Assembly: GCA_012845835.1 (NCBI GenBank) | Contig: JABAKD010000020.1 | Location: 10,366,488 to 10,430,487, forward strand | Direction of reading: 5' to 3' | From: Undaria pinnatifida | Taxonomy: Eukaryota > Sar > Phaeophyceae > Laminariales > Alariaceae | DNA length: 64,000 bases | In this document: one piece after another, positions 50,901 to 60,860 of the stretch | Layout: every line of letters starts with the position of its first letter | How positions within the stretch are numbered: the stretch's first letter is position 1 | Position numbers and translations under genes: made by a program | Notes under the pieces: model-generated | What the model was told of the DNA's origin: nothing | The model's database searches: none | What the model saw: the letters and a program-made list of their open reading frames with translations, nothing else

Positions 50901-52252
50901 CATAACAGACCATACCACGCCATGTTGCGCAACGTAACCCTTCCACCACGGCAAAAGTCATCGCACACAAATTCCAAGCAACGTCCCCCCAAAAAACAGA
51001 GTACGCAGCTCCAAAGGGGTCAACACACAACACACACTCACGGCACGAGCTGTCCCGTAAGTCGGCGAGACGACCATCAACAGTGTCCGGGGACCCTTCG
51101 GGCCATACTATATGCCGACCCATACCATAACCATATCATATCATATAAACCCATGTCACGCAACTCTACAAGCCTACTCACCGGTACGAGCTGTCCCGTA
51201 GTCGGCGAGATGACCATGACAGTGTCAGGGGACCGCTTAGGGCAGATGGGTCTCAGTGCCGCTGAGCCTCCCATCCCCGGGGGCAACACCGCCCCCCGAG
51301 GCATTTGCGGCGGAAGCTGCTGAAGAAGCGAGCCCTGGGAAGGGGCCACCGCCGACGGGACCGGAGATGTGCCTCCCTGAAACCCGGGTAGCAGCCCCGC
51401 CACGTACATGCCTCGCTCGAGGGCGGCGGCGGTTATCCCATACCCGGAGGCAGGGGTATTGGTAGTGGAGCTCACACCGTAAGGGACGCCTCCACTGCCA
51501 CCGCCTCCGTTAACTCCAGCTGCTGCACGTTCATCTTGGACCTGCTGCTGGTGCTGCTGCAGTTGGCGCTGTTGGTGCTGTTGGCGCTGTATTTGCTGCT
51601 GCTGTCGATGTTGTTGCTGCTGCTGCCGTAGTTGCTGTTGCTGGGCACCATTATCGGATGCGAACCGCTGTTGGGCTGTCGTGACGGGAGAGTTGGCTGC
51701 GGCGGTGACCGTAGTGGCGGCGACCGTTTCCTTGCTCTTGTCAACGTCGGGACTGGACGGTTTACGGCCGAGGTCTCGGAGTTGAAGCAGAATGTAAGCC
51801 GAAGAAGTACGACACGTTCCATCTTCCGCGTCTCCACCGCCACCCACGTCACCACCATCACCATCACCACCACCGCCACCACCACCTCCAGGCCCGCCAC
51901 CACCACCACCGCCATTATCTACACCGATGGCTGGCGAAGGAGACGTTCGTGGAGCCACACCCACCGCCGGTGGTGTCGGCGATGGTGATAAGGCTTGTGG
52001 TAGAACAGCCACAGCCGCAGTCGCCGCCGCCACAGCATCCACCCCCGCCGCAGGCGTCGCCGAGGCGGATGGAACGGCGTCAATCGAATCAAGCGACAAC
52101 CCTTCTTGCCCTTGATGCTCGGCAAGGGGGGGGGGGGTCGTCTGGGCCTCCGGTGCCGTGGACGGTGTTGGTGTGATTGTCGGCGTCGCTGGATTGGAGC
52201 TGTCCGCGGGAGAGCTTTCCCTCGCTCGGCTCAAGGTCTCGTCTTCGTTCAT
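44978..52252 (-). CDS. CXC-domain (tesmin/TSO1/LIN54-like) protein, four exons, 621 aa
   Basis: Family members are nuclear proteins that bind TTYGAA-type promoter sites; animal LIN54 acts in the MuvB/DREAM cell-cycle complex. Exons: 52252-51182, 49718-49666, 49252-49093, 45559-44978; all joins keep frame. The first exon (357 codons) is Ala/Gly/Gln-rich with [19 protein letters not shown] and [13 protein letters not shown]. The first CXC motif spans exons 2 and 3 ([32 protein letters not shown]). The linker [14 protein letters not shown] is the usual R-N-P-x-A-F hinge. The second motif is in exon 4 ([32 protein letters not shown]). All cysteines and both DNA-contacting Tyr are present. An Ala-rich tail ends SSFTE. 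Exon 2 is only 53 nt. The donor of intron 3 (GAG|GTCCGT) is weak, and the tail could be spliced differently. Confidence 0.87.
45700..46450. repeat. Two tandem units of about 370 bp, near the last intron of the CXC gene
   Basis: Both units hold GGCGGCG-AAGGGGAACGGGAAGG, TAACGATAAGCACATC, GACCGAGGAGG or GGCCGAGGAGG, GTGTGATGACA or GCGTGATGACA, and GGAGCTTAGTCG. A partial third copy lies at 48,285-48,345. No conserved frame. Confidence 0.75.
46451..48284. other. CXC intron 3, no gene recognised
   Basis: Open frames at 46659-46862, 47202-47519 and 47459-47779 (+) have no known domain, splice support or conserved motif. The stretch contains no recognisable transposon. Confidence 0.4.
48655..48875. 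repeat. GACCC-rich dispersed repeat, copy 3 (inverted)
   Basis: It is the reverse complement of the 20,640 and 24,590 copies: GCCATGACCCGGTCAGCGG, GGGTCGGGCCGGGTCGGG, AAATATCACGGGTTGGGCC, TCACCCTCACCCGATCCGAC. It lies in CXC intron 3. Confidence 0.75.
49560..49650. repeat. Degenerate CGGCAATG / ACGCAATGCAA repeats
   Basis: Short tandem units (GTCCGGTCAATACCCGGCAA, then ACGCAACGCAATGCAAGGCA) lie just after the donor of CXC exon 2. Confidence 0.7.
49998..50035. repeat. Long G run
   Basis: About 27 consecutive G follow a purine-rich lead-in. The tract is prone to slippage and assembly error, and lies in CXC intron 1. Confidence 0.85.
50590..50935. repeat. Degenerate TACCRTACCGTGCCAT minisatellite
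   Basis: About 30 irregular units around ACCATACCGT or GCCGTACCAT occur in CXC intron 1. Open frames on the minus strand ([11 protein letters not shown] and similar) are repeat artefacts. Confidence 0.8.
51037..51103 (-). pseudogene. Decayed duplicate of the 3' end of CXC exon 1
   Basis: Minus-strand text GACACTGTTGATGGTCGTCT, CGCCGACTTACGGGACAGCT, CGTGCCGTGAGTG matches the exon 1 end GACACTGTCATGGTCATCTC, GCCGACTACGGGACAGCTCG, TACCGGTGAGT. Single-base insertions break the frame, yet the GTGAGT donor is kept. It lies 75 bp downstream of the functional donor, so it is a tandem duplicate within intron 1. Confidence 0.7.
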
Positions 52253-53186
52253 GTTTGTCCGCGATACTTGTTGCGTCAGGGTTAGTCGTGGGTGGGCAGC
52301 GAGTGAGTGTCACCTTGTGCCGCCTTGGTGTGTACCGGTACGCACTTCCTGCGCTGGGAAGAGAAAACAGGAAATGAGTTAGTAGAATACACTGCGAGAA
52401 CGTATCGCCATATGATAAGCTGTTGTACGGCGGTACCAAAGGTGACGGGTGTCCGAGTGTACACTACTCGTAACCGAAATGAGCGTGTGCACTAATAATA
52501 CCGATTGCTATTACCCGGTAATAATTACCGAACACGATATGCGAATACCAAGTACCGCGTACTTCTGTCTGTGACTTTGACAAGTGCCCGTGACTCTATG
52601 CACAAGAATCAAACATCACGACGAAAACTCAGAGGGAATCAGCGACGAAATGAAGGACACTAAACCGCGGCATCAGCCAAACGAGGAAAGACGACACGAA
52701 GCCACCAGGCCACCATAGCTGTCATACATAGCCCCGGCTTCTGGGCACGTAGCCCCGGCTTCTGGGTTTGGGGCTAGGGGATGGTCGATGGCGAATTTAG
52801 CGTCTATCTCCGACACAAGGCGTTGCGCGGTCATGATCGCACTTGCTTATTTTTATTTTACTCGTATTTTATTTTGCTCATCCCATTCACTTGCATTATC
52901 TTCACATTTGTCTTTTCTCTCCCTCCCTAGAAAGAACTCAGATCCAGAGTCACAAAGCAGGCTCCACCTCCCCCTCCCCAATACGGTACGTGCCTTCATT
53001 CTTGTCCCGAGAAGACTTCAGCCTTTTCTTCCCTTGTCGACTCGCATCGAACTGCTACACACCGCACTGCAAGGCGCTCTTATCAGGTATATTTTATATA
53101 TATTGTTTCCGATGTTTTCGTGCGCCATAAACCCATGAGGGAATTCTTGCTCAGCTCACGTCAAGAGTCGCCTCTACTGGACCATA
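52253..53186. other. Upstream region of the CXC gene; no other gene
   Basis: The stretch probably holds the minus-strand promoter and 5' UTR. A direct repeat AGCCCCGGCTTCTGGG occurs twice at about 52,730-52,765. Small open frames at 52,788-53,138 (+) are not supported. Confidence 0.45.
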
Positions 53187-53609
53187 CAAATTGGTAGGGC
53201 TATGTCCTGGTAGTTTTGGCCAGGAGAAGGATCCCTGCTGTCAGGAGCCTGGATCCAACCAGAATTTGGTCGCGGCTTCGCCGCGACCATCGCCTCGCCC
53301 GACTGGTGAGGGGGCCCCGCCGGACGCGCCCCGGAGGGCCCCGCCGGAGGCGCCCTGCCGGAGGCACGATTTTACGCGATTTGGCTTCACTAGAGCTGAA
53401 AAAGTCGTTGATTTTGACTTGAATCTCGAGGCAATCCCTTCTCTGCCCGCACGTATGGATGGGTTTCCGCTGTAGTTTGAGGGGTTTTAGTGGGACGTAA
53501 ATGGCCAAGATCCTGGAATCCTGGCACCTCTCTCAGGCAGGAGAGATGTACTGCCAGGAGCGATGTACTGCCAGTAGATACTGGCCCAGGACAGAGCCCT
53601 ACAAATTGG
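53187..53609. mobile_element. hAT-type MITE with 8-bp target duplication
   Basis: The element spans 53,195-53,601. Left end TAGGGCTATGTCCTGG and right end (reverse complement) TAGGGCTCTGTCCTGG differ at one base. CAAATTGG flanks both sides exactly (53,187-53,194 and 53,602-53,609). An 8-bp duplication and TAGGG ends are typical of hAT elements. The 407-bp interior is GC-rich, with a CGCGGCTTCGCCGCG palindrome and repeated CCGCCGGAGGCGCC-like text, and no transposase. Confidence 0.88.
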
Positions 53610-53802
53610 CATATTACTAATACTAGTAACAGTATAAGCCTCCCCCCTACCGCCCCTGTATGATTCGTAAATTATGCCAGGTCAGGGGAATGGGGTGTGC
53701 CCCTCGAGTTCCAGTATAAGGCGAAGTGATTATAGCTAGAAGGGATATTTGAAATAATTGACATGATTTGATCTGAAGTGCATTTTTCATTTTTTATAAT
53801 AT
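53610..53802. other. AT-rich spacer
   Basis: No feature is recognised between the hAT MITE and the LINE tail. Confidence 0.4.
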
Positions 53803-54997
53803 ATTGTTGTTGTTCTCACATTAACTCGCATAATCAAGTCCGTGGTCACAGGACAGGCTCCAGTCACTCTGGAGCTGAGGAATACCCCATGGAAAAACAC
53901 AAGCAACCCAAGGTGGTACACGCATACCGGGTATATCACAGCTGACGCAATTCATGACTCCACCAGAAACATATAAAAGTGAAATCGGGAGTCAGCCTAC
54001 GATGTGCCAGGTCCATACTGGTGCATACGTCTCATTACTCGCGCCTGGAGAAACCGACTATACAGCTTGCCACTCAAGAAAGACTACCACGTATATATTG
54101 CACGTAGTACCTATCATTACGCATACGCACGACAGACGCGAGTCAACCGGAAAAAAGAAACAAAGAAAAGAAAAGAAGATAAAGGAAAGGAAACAAAAGA
54201 CAAGAAAGTGAAATAAAGAAAAGAAAAAGCGAAGAAAAGAAGAGACAAGATAAGCAAGAAAAGACAAGACAAGAAGAGGGAGCAAGGAAAGGAAAAGAGA
54301 AAAAAAATGTTACACAAGCAGACCCCAGGAACTGACTAAAGAGGGTATCAAGTGCATCAATGGCACTGGGGAGAGAACGCAACATACATGGCGAAGAAGT
54401 CAGGGCGGTCTTGCGCTATCTTGTGATGGCCATTGGAAGGCCCACAAATTTCAAGACGATGATGGCCAGACCCAGATTTCGGTCTCTTGCCCCCCCCCCC
54501 CCACCCCCCCTCCCCCCTACCCCCTCCCTCCCCCCCCCCGCCGCTAGAGATGCCGACGGTGGATGGCGCTGCCGCAGTCCTTGCGCGTCGCTCTGCAGCT
54601 TTGCGTCTGTCCGTTTCATGCCAATTCCGCATGAACAACTCGGCTCCTCCTCTACTCGTCGAAACCATCTGCCGGCCTTCTGAGCAGCCTTTCGCCACCC
54701 TTCGAATTTCATTCCAAAGACCGACATATCCTCCTTCAGATGAGCCATTCAGTCCTTCTCTTGCCCCCATGAGTAGCCCTCACCCCCAACAAGCTCCCCA
54801 AACATCACCCTCTGTGGCAGACGCTCCTCCCCCATTCGTGCTACGAATCCCGCAAACAATATCCTCCGTTTGCGCACTATCGCCTCTATGCTCTCGGAAG
54901 CTGTCTTGGTAAGCGCGTCGGCGTACGATAGGGTGTGGTCGTCGCGCTTCCGTTTCCGCCATCCGAGGCATCGGAGGAGCATGGAGTGGTGAACCCG
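53803..54997 (-). mobile_element. LINE copy, 3' part, 5'-truncated
   Basis: Minus strand. 54,749-54,982 reads CLGWRKRKRDDHTLSYADAL, ERLPQRVMFGELVGGEGYSW, the last coding segment after RT, as at 35,172-35,300. A C-rich tract, a purine-rich 3' UTR (54,150-54,310), the stem-loop at 53,857-53,875 and a terminal (AAC)n tail follow. Homology stops at 54,997. An inverted copy lies at 62,471-63,453. Confidence 0.8.
53857..53875 (-). other. Conserved LINE 3' stem-loop
   Basis: GCTCCAG and CTGGAGC form a 7-bp stem around a 5-nt loop about 50 nt before the (AAC)n tail. The same hairpin is at 63,368-63,386, and a 6-bp version is at 28,579-28,595. Some LINE reverse transcriptases recognise such 3' hairpins; that role is inferred here. 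Confidence 0.6.
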
Positions 54998-57492
54998 TCG
55001 TATTATACGTACCTAGTACCTGTGGTATAATATCATACCCAAATAAACACGGTAATGAACATTGCTAACCCCAGTCTTGACGTCTTAACCCACGACAACG
55101 CCACCATTGGAATTTTCTCCGGAGCCATCTGGCAAAAAAGAAGAAAAAAGGATCGATCACCTCAATCCTACGAAAAACTATTAATAAAATCATTCCCATC
55201 TTCCATCCTTCCCCACCATCCCAGATGTTAGCGTCGTGGTTTGGTGAGAACTTTGTACTTGTTGTACTGTAGGTAGTGGAGTGAGTACGGCGATATATCC
55301 GGTACACCGGCTACGGGTCCTCCCATAAGAGCCCCATAAGAAGTCCAGCCCAAAAACACGGGGGAACAAGAAATTGGACAGCGGTTGTACTGAAATCAGT
55401 GTAAGGCACTTGTTAGACACCCGTTCAAATAAGAAAGGTAGCCTATGACAGAACCAGAATCCCGGGGTTTTACCAGAGGGCCCTGTGCCGGTGCTTGAGC
55501 AGTTTGCACATACCAGGTACCCCGCGCCGGTGCTTCAGCGGTTCAGCAGTACAATTGCAGCGGTTCAGCAGTGCAATTGAAGGTGCCAGGTACACTCGCT
55601 CGAGCAAAGAATGATGACGTAGAACAGCAATTGCTATAATATGATATGAGTACTAATAATGACAGCAATTGCTATGATATGAGCACCCGTAAAAAGCAGC
55701 CGAGGTACGTTATACGCTTGAGATAGCCTCTACAGAGCTGCCGTGCCTGCCCTGCGCTACAGGAGGACCACGTACAAACTTATGTGGAATATGGGGAGTG
55801 GAAATGGGAAAACGGACGGTGGGAAAACAGCGGTGTGATACAGCACTCCAAGGGTATGATAAAGCACGAACGACACGTAACCGATTTTTAAAAAATCAAA
55901 AAAACAAGTAAGCGATACTACTAACACTAACTTGCAGACACTTCTGTGCATAGACTTCGTGCCCCCACTAAAAACAAGACAAAAACAGGACAGCGTGACA
56001 AAGAAACACGTCACGAAAAGCAATGATGAAAATTCATGGGCAAACCGCAGACGATTTTGGTTTTTCTTGAGCTGAAGCGAGGAAAAAGAAATGAGCCTGA
56101 AAAAATCAAACATTTAAAAATGAGGCGAGGTAACGCCGACCTCCCGTGGCTTAAAAATTGCGGGATTGAACCGGCAACCGTGCTCAGAAGCAGCTGCCAT
56201 GAGGAGCATCGGCACGGCCAGCAAGCCCGCTCAGCTGGCAGTCGATATGGGCGACAATTCAAAATGCAGCGGGCGATGATAAAACACGGAGAAGCATGGG
56301 AATGATGGTTTGGTTCGGTTTGGTGCAGCTTGACCAAAAAAGAGAGCCACCATTCCCAAGCAAGGCGACGCTCACCCGGCGGGGGCGACACCAAGTGGGC
56401 TTCGACGTCTCGTGGGAACATAATGGAGGGGTCGGTGTCGCACGCATGTCCGAAAGGCGCTCGCGGAGCTTTGCATTTGAACCCTCCTCGCATTGACGAA
56501 CAGGTACCTCCCTCGGCCAACTGCCGCTATAGGTCAGAACCTCGGAAACAGAGAGCAGCGTGAAATGCATCGGCACATGGAGCACCAACACGGCAACCGC
56601 AATGAAGAAACATTGTATGGAAGTATTGACCCGTTGTAACCACTCACCGTTTGTCTAAGCAGAAGCGCCGTGGGCAAGCAGGTATCTGCGACCCCTCCTC
56701 CTTCCGTGGCTTGGCCTGATTGCTGTGCTGGCAGTACGTATTGAATAAAACCCGAACTCCGTCGTTTTGCCTCCCCGTGCTGGTTTGAGTTTTCAATTTT
56801 TGTTTTTTTGAAATGATTTTCTTTTCGATTTTGGGGCTTCCTGAGAGACTCGCAGATGCGCTATATTGCGAGCACTACGACGGTCATCCAGGAGAGAAAC
56901 GTCTCCACTGCTGCGTCAGTGGTCGACCTCTGTGCGCCGGGAGCGTCCCCAAGCTGCGCTCTCTCGATCGACCCTCGCCCTTCCAGGAAATTGAAATGGT
57001 AAAATGTCTGCTTCACTCACTGCTCACCTCTCTTCTCGCGTTTCAGGTTTCAGTAAATCATGGAACGATACATCCATTTTTGAAATAGTACTAGAGGCGT
57101 GTTTATAAAAAGCGGAGTTACGGGGACGTTTAGTGGGGGACATCTTCTCCGTTTTTTTCTGTTTTTCTCAGAGTCTTGGGTCTCCTGCTGCTGCTGTTTG
57201 TTCTCTCACTTTTCTCGTTCCTGTTTCGAGTGTTGTTGAGAGAAGCGATAGCTGCGGGATCGGTACAGACTTCGTGCATCCACAACCGGGAGATGGTCTG
57301 CGCTTGAAGGACGTGGTTTCTAGCCCTTGGTTCCTAGAGTGCCGGCTCAGGATCGTGTCGGCGCGGCCTGTGTGCCGCGGAGAGTGTCCCGAAAGACGAC
57401 TACTCGTGTAGCTATTGTTGCTTCTCGTGTGAAACTACTCAAAGAAGGATCAAAGTAGAGGGCGGAGGGGGGTGGTAGCAGTAAATAGTGGT
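54998..57492. other. No confident gene; candidate exon scraps and Pol III-like box
   Basis: On the minus strand at about 56,155-56,200, GGTTCAATCCC resembles a B box, but stems do not pair well. On the plus strand, 56,830-56,999 (DALYCEHYDGHPGEKRLHCC ... ending ATG|GTAAAA) and a short end KRRGQAGICDPSSFRGLA (TGA near 56,719) followed by AATAAA at 56,744 could be exons. None matches a known family. Confidence 0.35.
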
Positions 57493-58401
57493 ATGGCTTT
57501 CTCTTCCTCCCTCCCAAACGGTGGAGGCCGTGTCTCTCCGCCCAGCCGAGGGAGCCGGCAGGTGGCCAACGCCGGCGTAATACCACGGGATAAGGTCTCT
57601 CGCATCGTCTTCTTATCGATCTTGCTGGCAATTTACTCGGGGATAACACTGGGACTCATCTTATGGAACAGCAGTCAGTCATCAAACCCCACGGCTCCGG
57701 ACGAGGTCGTGGGGCAATTGCGCGACGACTCGGCTCGTTCGCAGCTAGGCCCTCAGGCACCAGCCGAGGCAGGGGTCGGGGGTGGGGGAGAGAGCGACGC
57801 AACTGGGAGGTGGGAAGACACAGGACGGCGACAGCCGGTGTCGGGACAAGCTGCAGCGGACGGAGGGGGAGGTGGGGGCACAGGCGGCGAAGAGACGGAT
57901 GCGAAAGCGCTGCCTCCGCCAAACGGCAGCAGTGAGTTGCGAAGCGGAAGAGTCGGAAGGGGAACCACCCAACATAACCCTCCAAAGGACGATGGCGTCG
58001 TGCATCCCGGCCAGGTCGATTCTAGGGTGAGTGCGAGCTTGCAATGCAACGTTGTACATACCCCTGTTAGGTGCGTCAGTTCTCTTGTCTGTGGTTTGAC
58101 TTTTTCGTGCCCAAGGAACGGAACTTGGCAATCAGAACGTTTTTCTCTTTGCTGCTGTGTGTTGTGTCGTCTTTTGTTTTCTTGGAGATGCAGGGTACAA
58201 GTACAGTACAGTATGTTTATTTTGGAGCCACTGCCTTTTGCCTCTTTTTGGGAAGATGCTCTACGTAGAGCACGTAGAGCCCTACCGCCGTGCGTGCCAA
58301 CGTGCTCGCTCGAACATTGTTCGTGGTTCGTGTCTACAGAGAAGAAGTGTAATTGTCACAGCGTCACAGCATGGTTCTGTGGTGTTTTCGCAGCGTACCA
58401 G
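57493..58401 (+). CDS. Type II membrane protein, possible Golgi sulfotransferase (5' exons)
   Basis: Exon 1 runs from ATG 57493 (context GTGGTATGG) to 58026 (donor AGG|GTGAGT), 178 codons, phase 0. Exon 2 is 58340-58401 (acceptor TCTACAG, donor CAG|GTAATT). The protein has a basic N-terminal segment, one membrane span IVFLSILLAIYSGITLGLIL at about residues 43-63 and a long Gly/Pro/Ser-rich stem, the layout of Golgi glycosyl- and sulfotransferases. Exon 2 reads RSVIVTASQHGSVVFSQ. This resembles the 5'-phosphosulfate-binding loop of sulfotransferases (V-V-T-x-x-R-x-G-S-x-x-L), which would use PAPS as donor. Lys or Arg in the loop is replaced by Gln. Later exons were not resolved, so the catalytic assignment is tentative. 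An in-frame ATG at 57,472 is an alternative start. Confidence 0.5.
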
Positions 58402-60803
58402 GTAATTTACAGCTCTAGCTTATCTACACGTTGATCTACACCACCTACCCGATATGACATACAGCAGCACGCAGCACTCTCTGTGCTGCTGTACGCACTA
58501 TTAATACAGTCAGTACGTCGTAGTAGGAAATGTTGCTTTTGTTATCCGCACACAAACAACCCTCCGCTATAAATCCCTCGAGTACGAGTGAACGGGCACG
58601 AGGACCTTCATGTATATTAATATTAATAACACTGCTGCACTACTTGTAGTAACAAATTATTACTTTCCAGTCGTACCTGTTACTGACTGCTAATTCCACT
58701 ACCTGTCCAGGAAAGAAATAGCGTTCTTCTCTAAATCCTTGTCATGTGCACCAAGCAGTAGTAATATGTACAGCAGCAGTATCGCTGTTGTATGATACCA
58801 GTATGACATTCCGCATCAGCAGCAGCATGTATTGGAATGGTGGAATTCGATACTCCTATACGAGGCCGACATGTTTGCTACTGGTACACAAAACGATCGA
58901 GTGCGAGTTCTATCCGCAAACTTTGGAAAGTGTACGTTCGTAAGTTTAGCTGCCTCCCAGCTCTTTTGCATCTAACATTAGCGCTATACCGCTATACCAG
59001 GTATATTTATATGTCAGCGCCGTGGCTTGTTGTCCTACGCGCCTGTAACCTACCTGGTACAGCAGTAGTGGCAGCAGCTAAAGGTGCGTAAAACACCATT
59101 GATTTTCCGTCGTGTAGATATAGCAGTAGCCGGTCGCGCGTACACTCCTGGTACCGTTATGATACAGCGTACCTGGTACTATTTATCAATAGTAGACCTG
59201 TGACTGGCATTGATAGTTCGTTCCGAACAGCAGCAATTGCACAAGTAGTCCCATTATAGGTTGTTAGTGCACAGAACCCGTCGTTGGTAATCTGATCTCG
59301 CAGCTGAAGACTCGAGGCCCTCTGACACCCATATACGCGTAGAGACCACAGCAAACAACACGATTTACCCTACGTACACACGAGTTGTAATTTTTGTTGT
59401 CCTGTTTTGCTCTGTTATCATTGGTACGTAGCACGTATAGTCTAATCCTATGCGCACTGCCCTTGTGTTAGTTGACCCAGGCGCGGCCAGGTTGTAGCGC
59501 TTCTATGGTAGCCAACGGGGGCTTGCAAATGGTGCGTGCTGGGTGATGCTCGTACTGATATCCTCCCATTACCAGTACGAGCATCAGCCAGTGAAGAATA
59601 AAAAATCCGTGGCCGTGTGTTTTTGTGTCTTGAGACCCCTTGACCAACTATTAATATCAAGCAAGACATCAGGACACGACAACGATCTACAGCAGTAGAC
59701 GGACTCCTCCTGCTCACCTGACAGACCATCAGCGCTTTTGTTTTGTATCACGTATCTTATACCAGCCAGCGTACGTATACGAGTGTGAGTGTATGCATTA
59801 TTTTTTGTGTGCCGTAATCTTTTTTTTTCCCTGTCCCAGGCACTCCCGGAATGCTGCCTATCTGGAATAGGACTTTTTCGCGCGCCTGTGGCATGTCACT
59901 CCTCTTCGTCGCAATAGAGGGCTGATGACTGATGATTACAAATGAGGACCACGCCGCATCGATCCATCTCATCAATCTAGATATCTGAATATGATATGAG
60001 ACGGACGTGATATAATATGATTATGATGTCGTTCGATGGACCGAGGTACCGGTATGCCAACATACACCAGCCGTGTCATGCCAGGGTAGAGCAGCAGCAT
60101 TATCATCTACCTGAGGTAGCAGCAACTAAAAGGCATTGGGTTTGGGTGTTCCCTGGCATTGATGTGTTTGTTTCACGGGAGCTATGATGCGGTCTGGAGA
60201 AAACAAAAACAATGTACTGCACCTGGTAAACTTTAGTGGACAGCCATCGACCCGGACTCCCAACGACGTCCCCTTGCCCCGGCACGTTGTATCGTTTTGC
60301 TGTGGCTTCGAACCTCACCTCTGACCTGAAAATTGAGAACACAACGTAAAAACACATGTCATAAGAACAGCATTAATATTCAAGGAAAAAATGGGGCTCT
60401 TTTGAAGGTCGTGCTAGACATCACTTTCCGCGTCAAAACTGTCGGTGGATTTGCGGGCCGATCAAAATATAACACTGAAAATGTCAGAATATCAATGTAA
60501 ATATCCAACTATTAAAGTGAAACTATTTGAAAATTTGAAAATTTGAAAACTTCCATGTGTCGAGCGCCCGTGAAGGTTGCATGTTCCATGTCGATTTGTC
60601 CCTTTTCACGAAGGGGTGCGTGTTGGCATGTGTGATGGCGTATGCACGTATATTTTAGATGAAGACGCATCTGCTGCACTTCATATATATGCGGAGTACG
60701 GGAGTTAAAAAACGCCTCCGACTCCACTTTTTTATACTATTCGCGCATGTAGTGGTGTTGAGTCTTGCTGTTCTCACAAGCCATATTTTCTCTCGATTTA
60801 CAG
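58402..60803. other. Probable introns of the type II protein gene; exons unresolved
   Basis: Candidate exon pieces include 58,830-58,940 (donor-like GTTC|GTAAGT, frame HVLEWWNSILLYEADM) and 59,841-59,925 (acceptor TTTCCCTGTCCCAG, frame TPGMLPIWNRTFSRACGMSL). Their phases and order cannot be fixed by reading. Short TAC/AGC-rich repeats and several TACCTGGTA motifs are present. Confidence 0.35.
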
Positions 60804-60842
60804 TCCGTGGCCACAAAAGACTACGAAGACTGGCTCGATTAG
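60804..60842 (+). CDS. Candidate terminal exon
   Basis: A strong acceptor (TTTTCTCTCGATTTACAG) precedes SVATKDYEDWLD and a TAG stop at 60,840-60,842. AATAAA follows 13 bases later. It may be the last exon of the gene that starts at 57,493, but no exon chain connects them. Confidence 0.4.
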   Translation, partial: SVATKDYEDWLD

Positions 60843-60854
60843 GTTGACAGCCGA

Positions 60855-60860
60855 AATAAA
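60855..60860 (+). terminator. Candidate poly(A) signal
   Basis: AATAAA lies 13 bp after the stop of the candidate terminal exon, in GCCGAAATAAAAGAG. Confidence 0.4.

Noticed and set aside
56140-56215. Minus-strand tRNA gene suggested by GGTTCAATCCC
   Set aside because: T stem has mismatches, acceptor arms do not pair and no proper anticodon arm forms.
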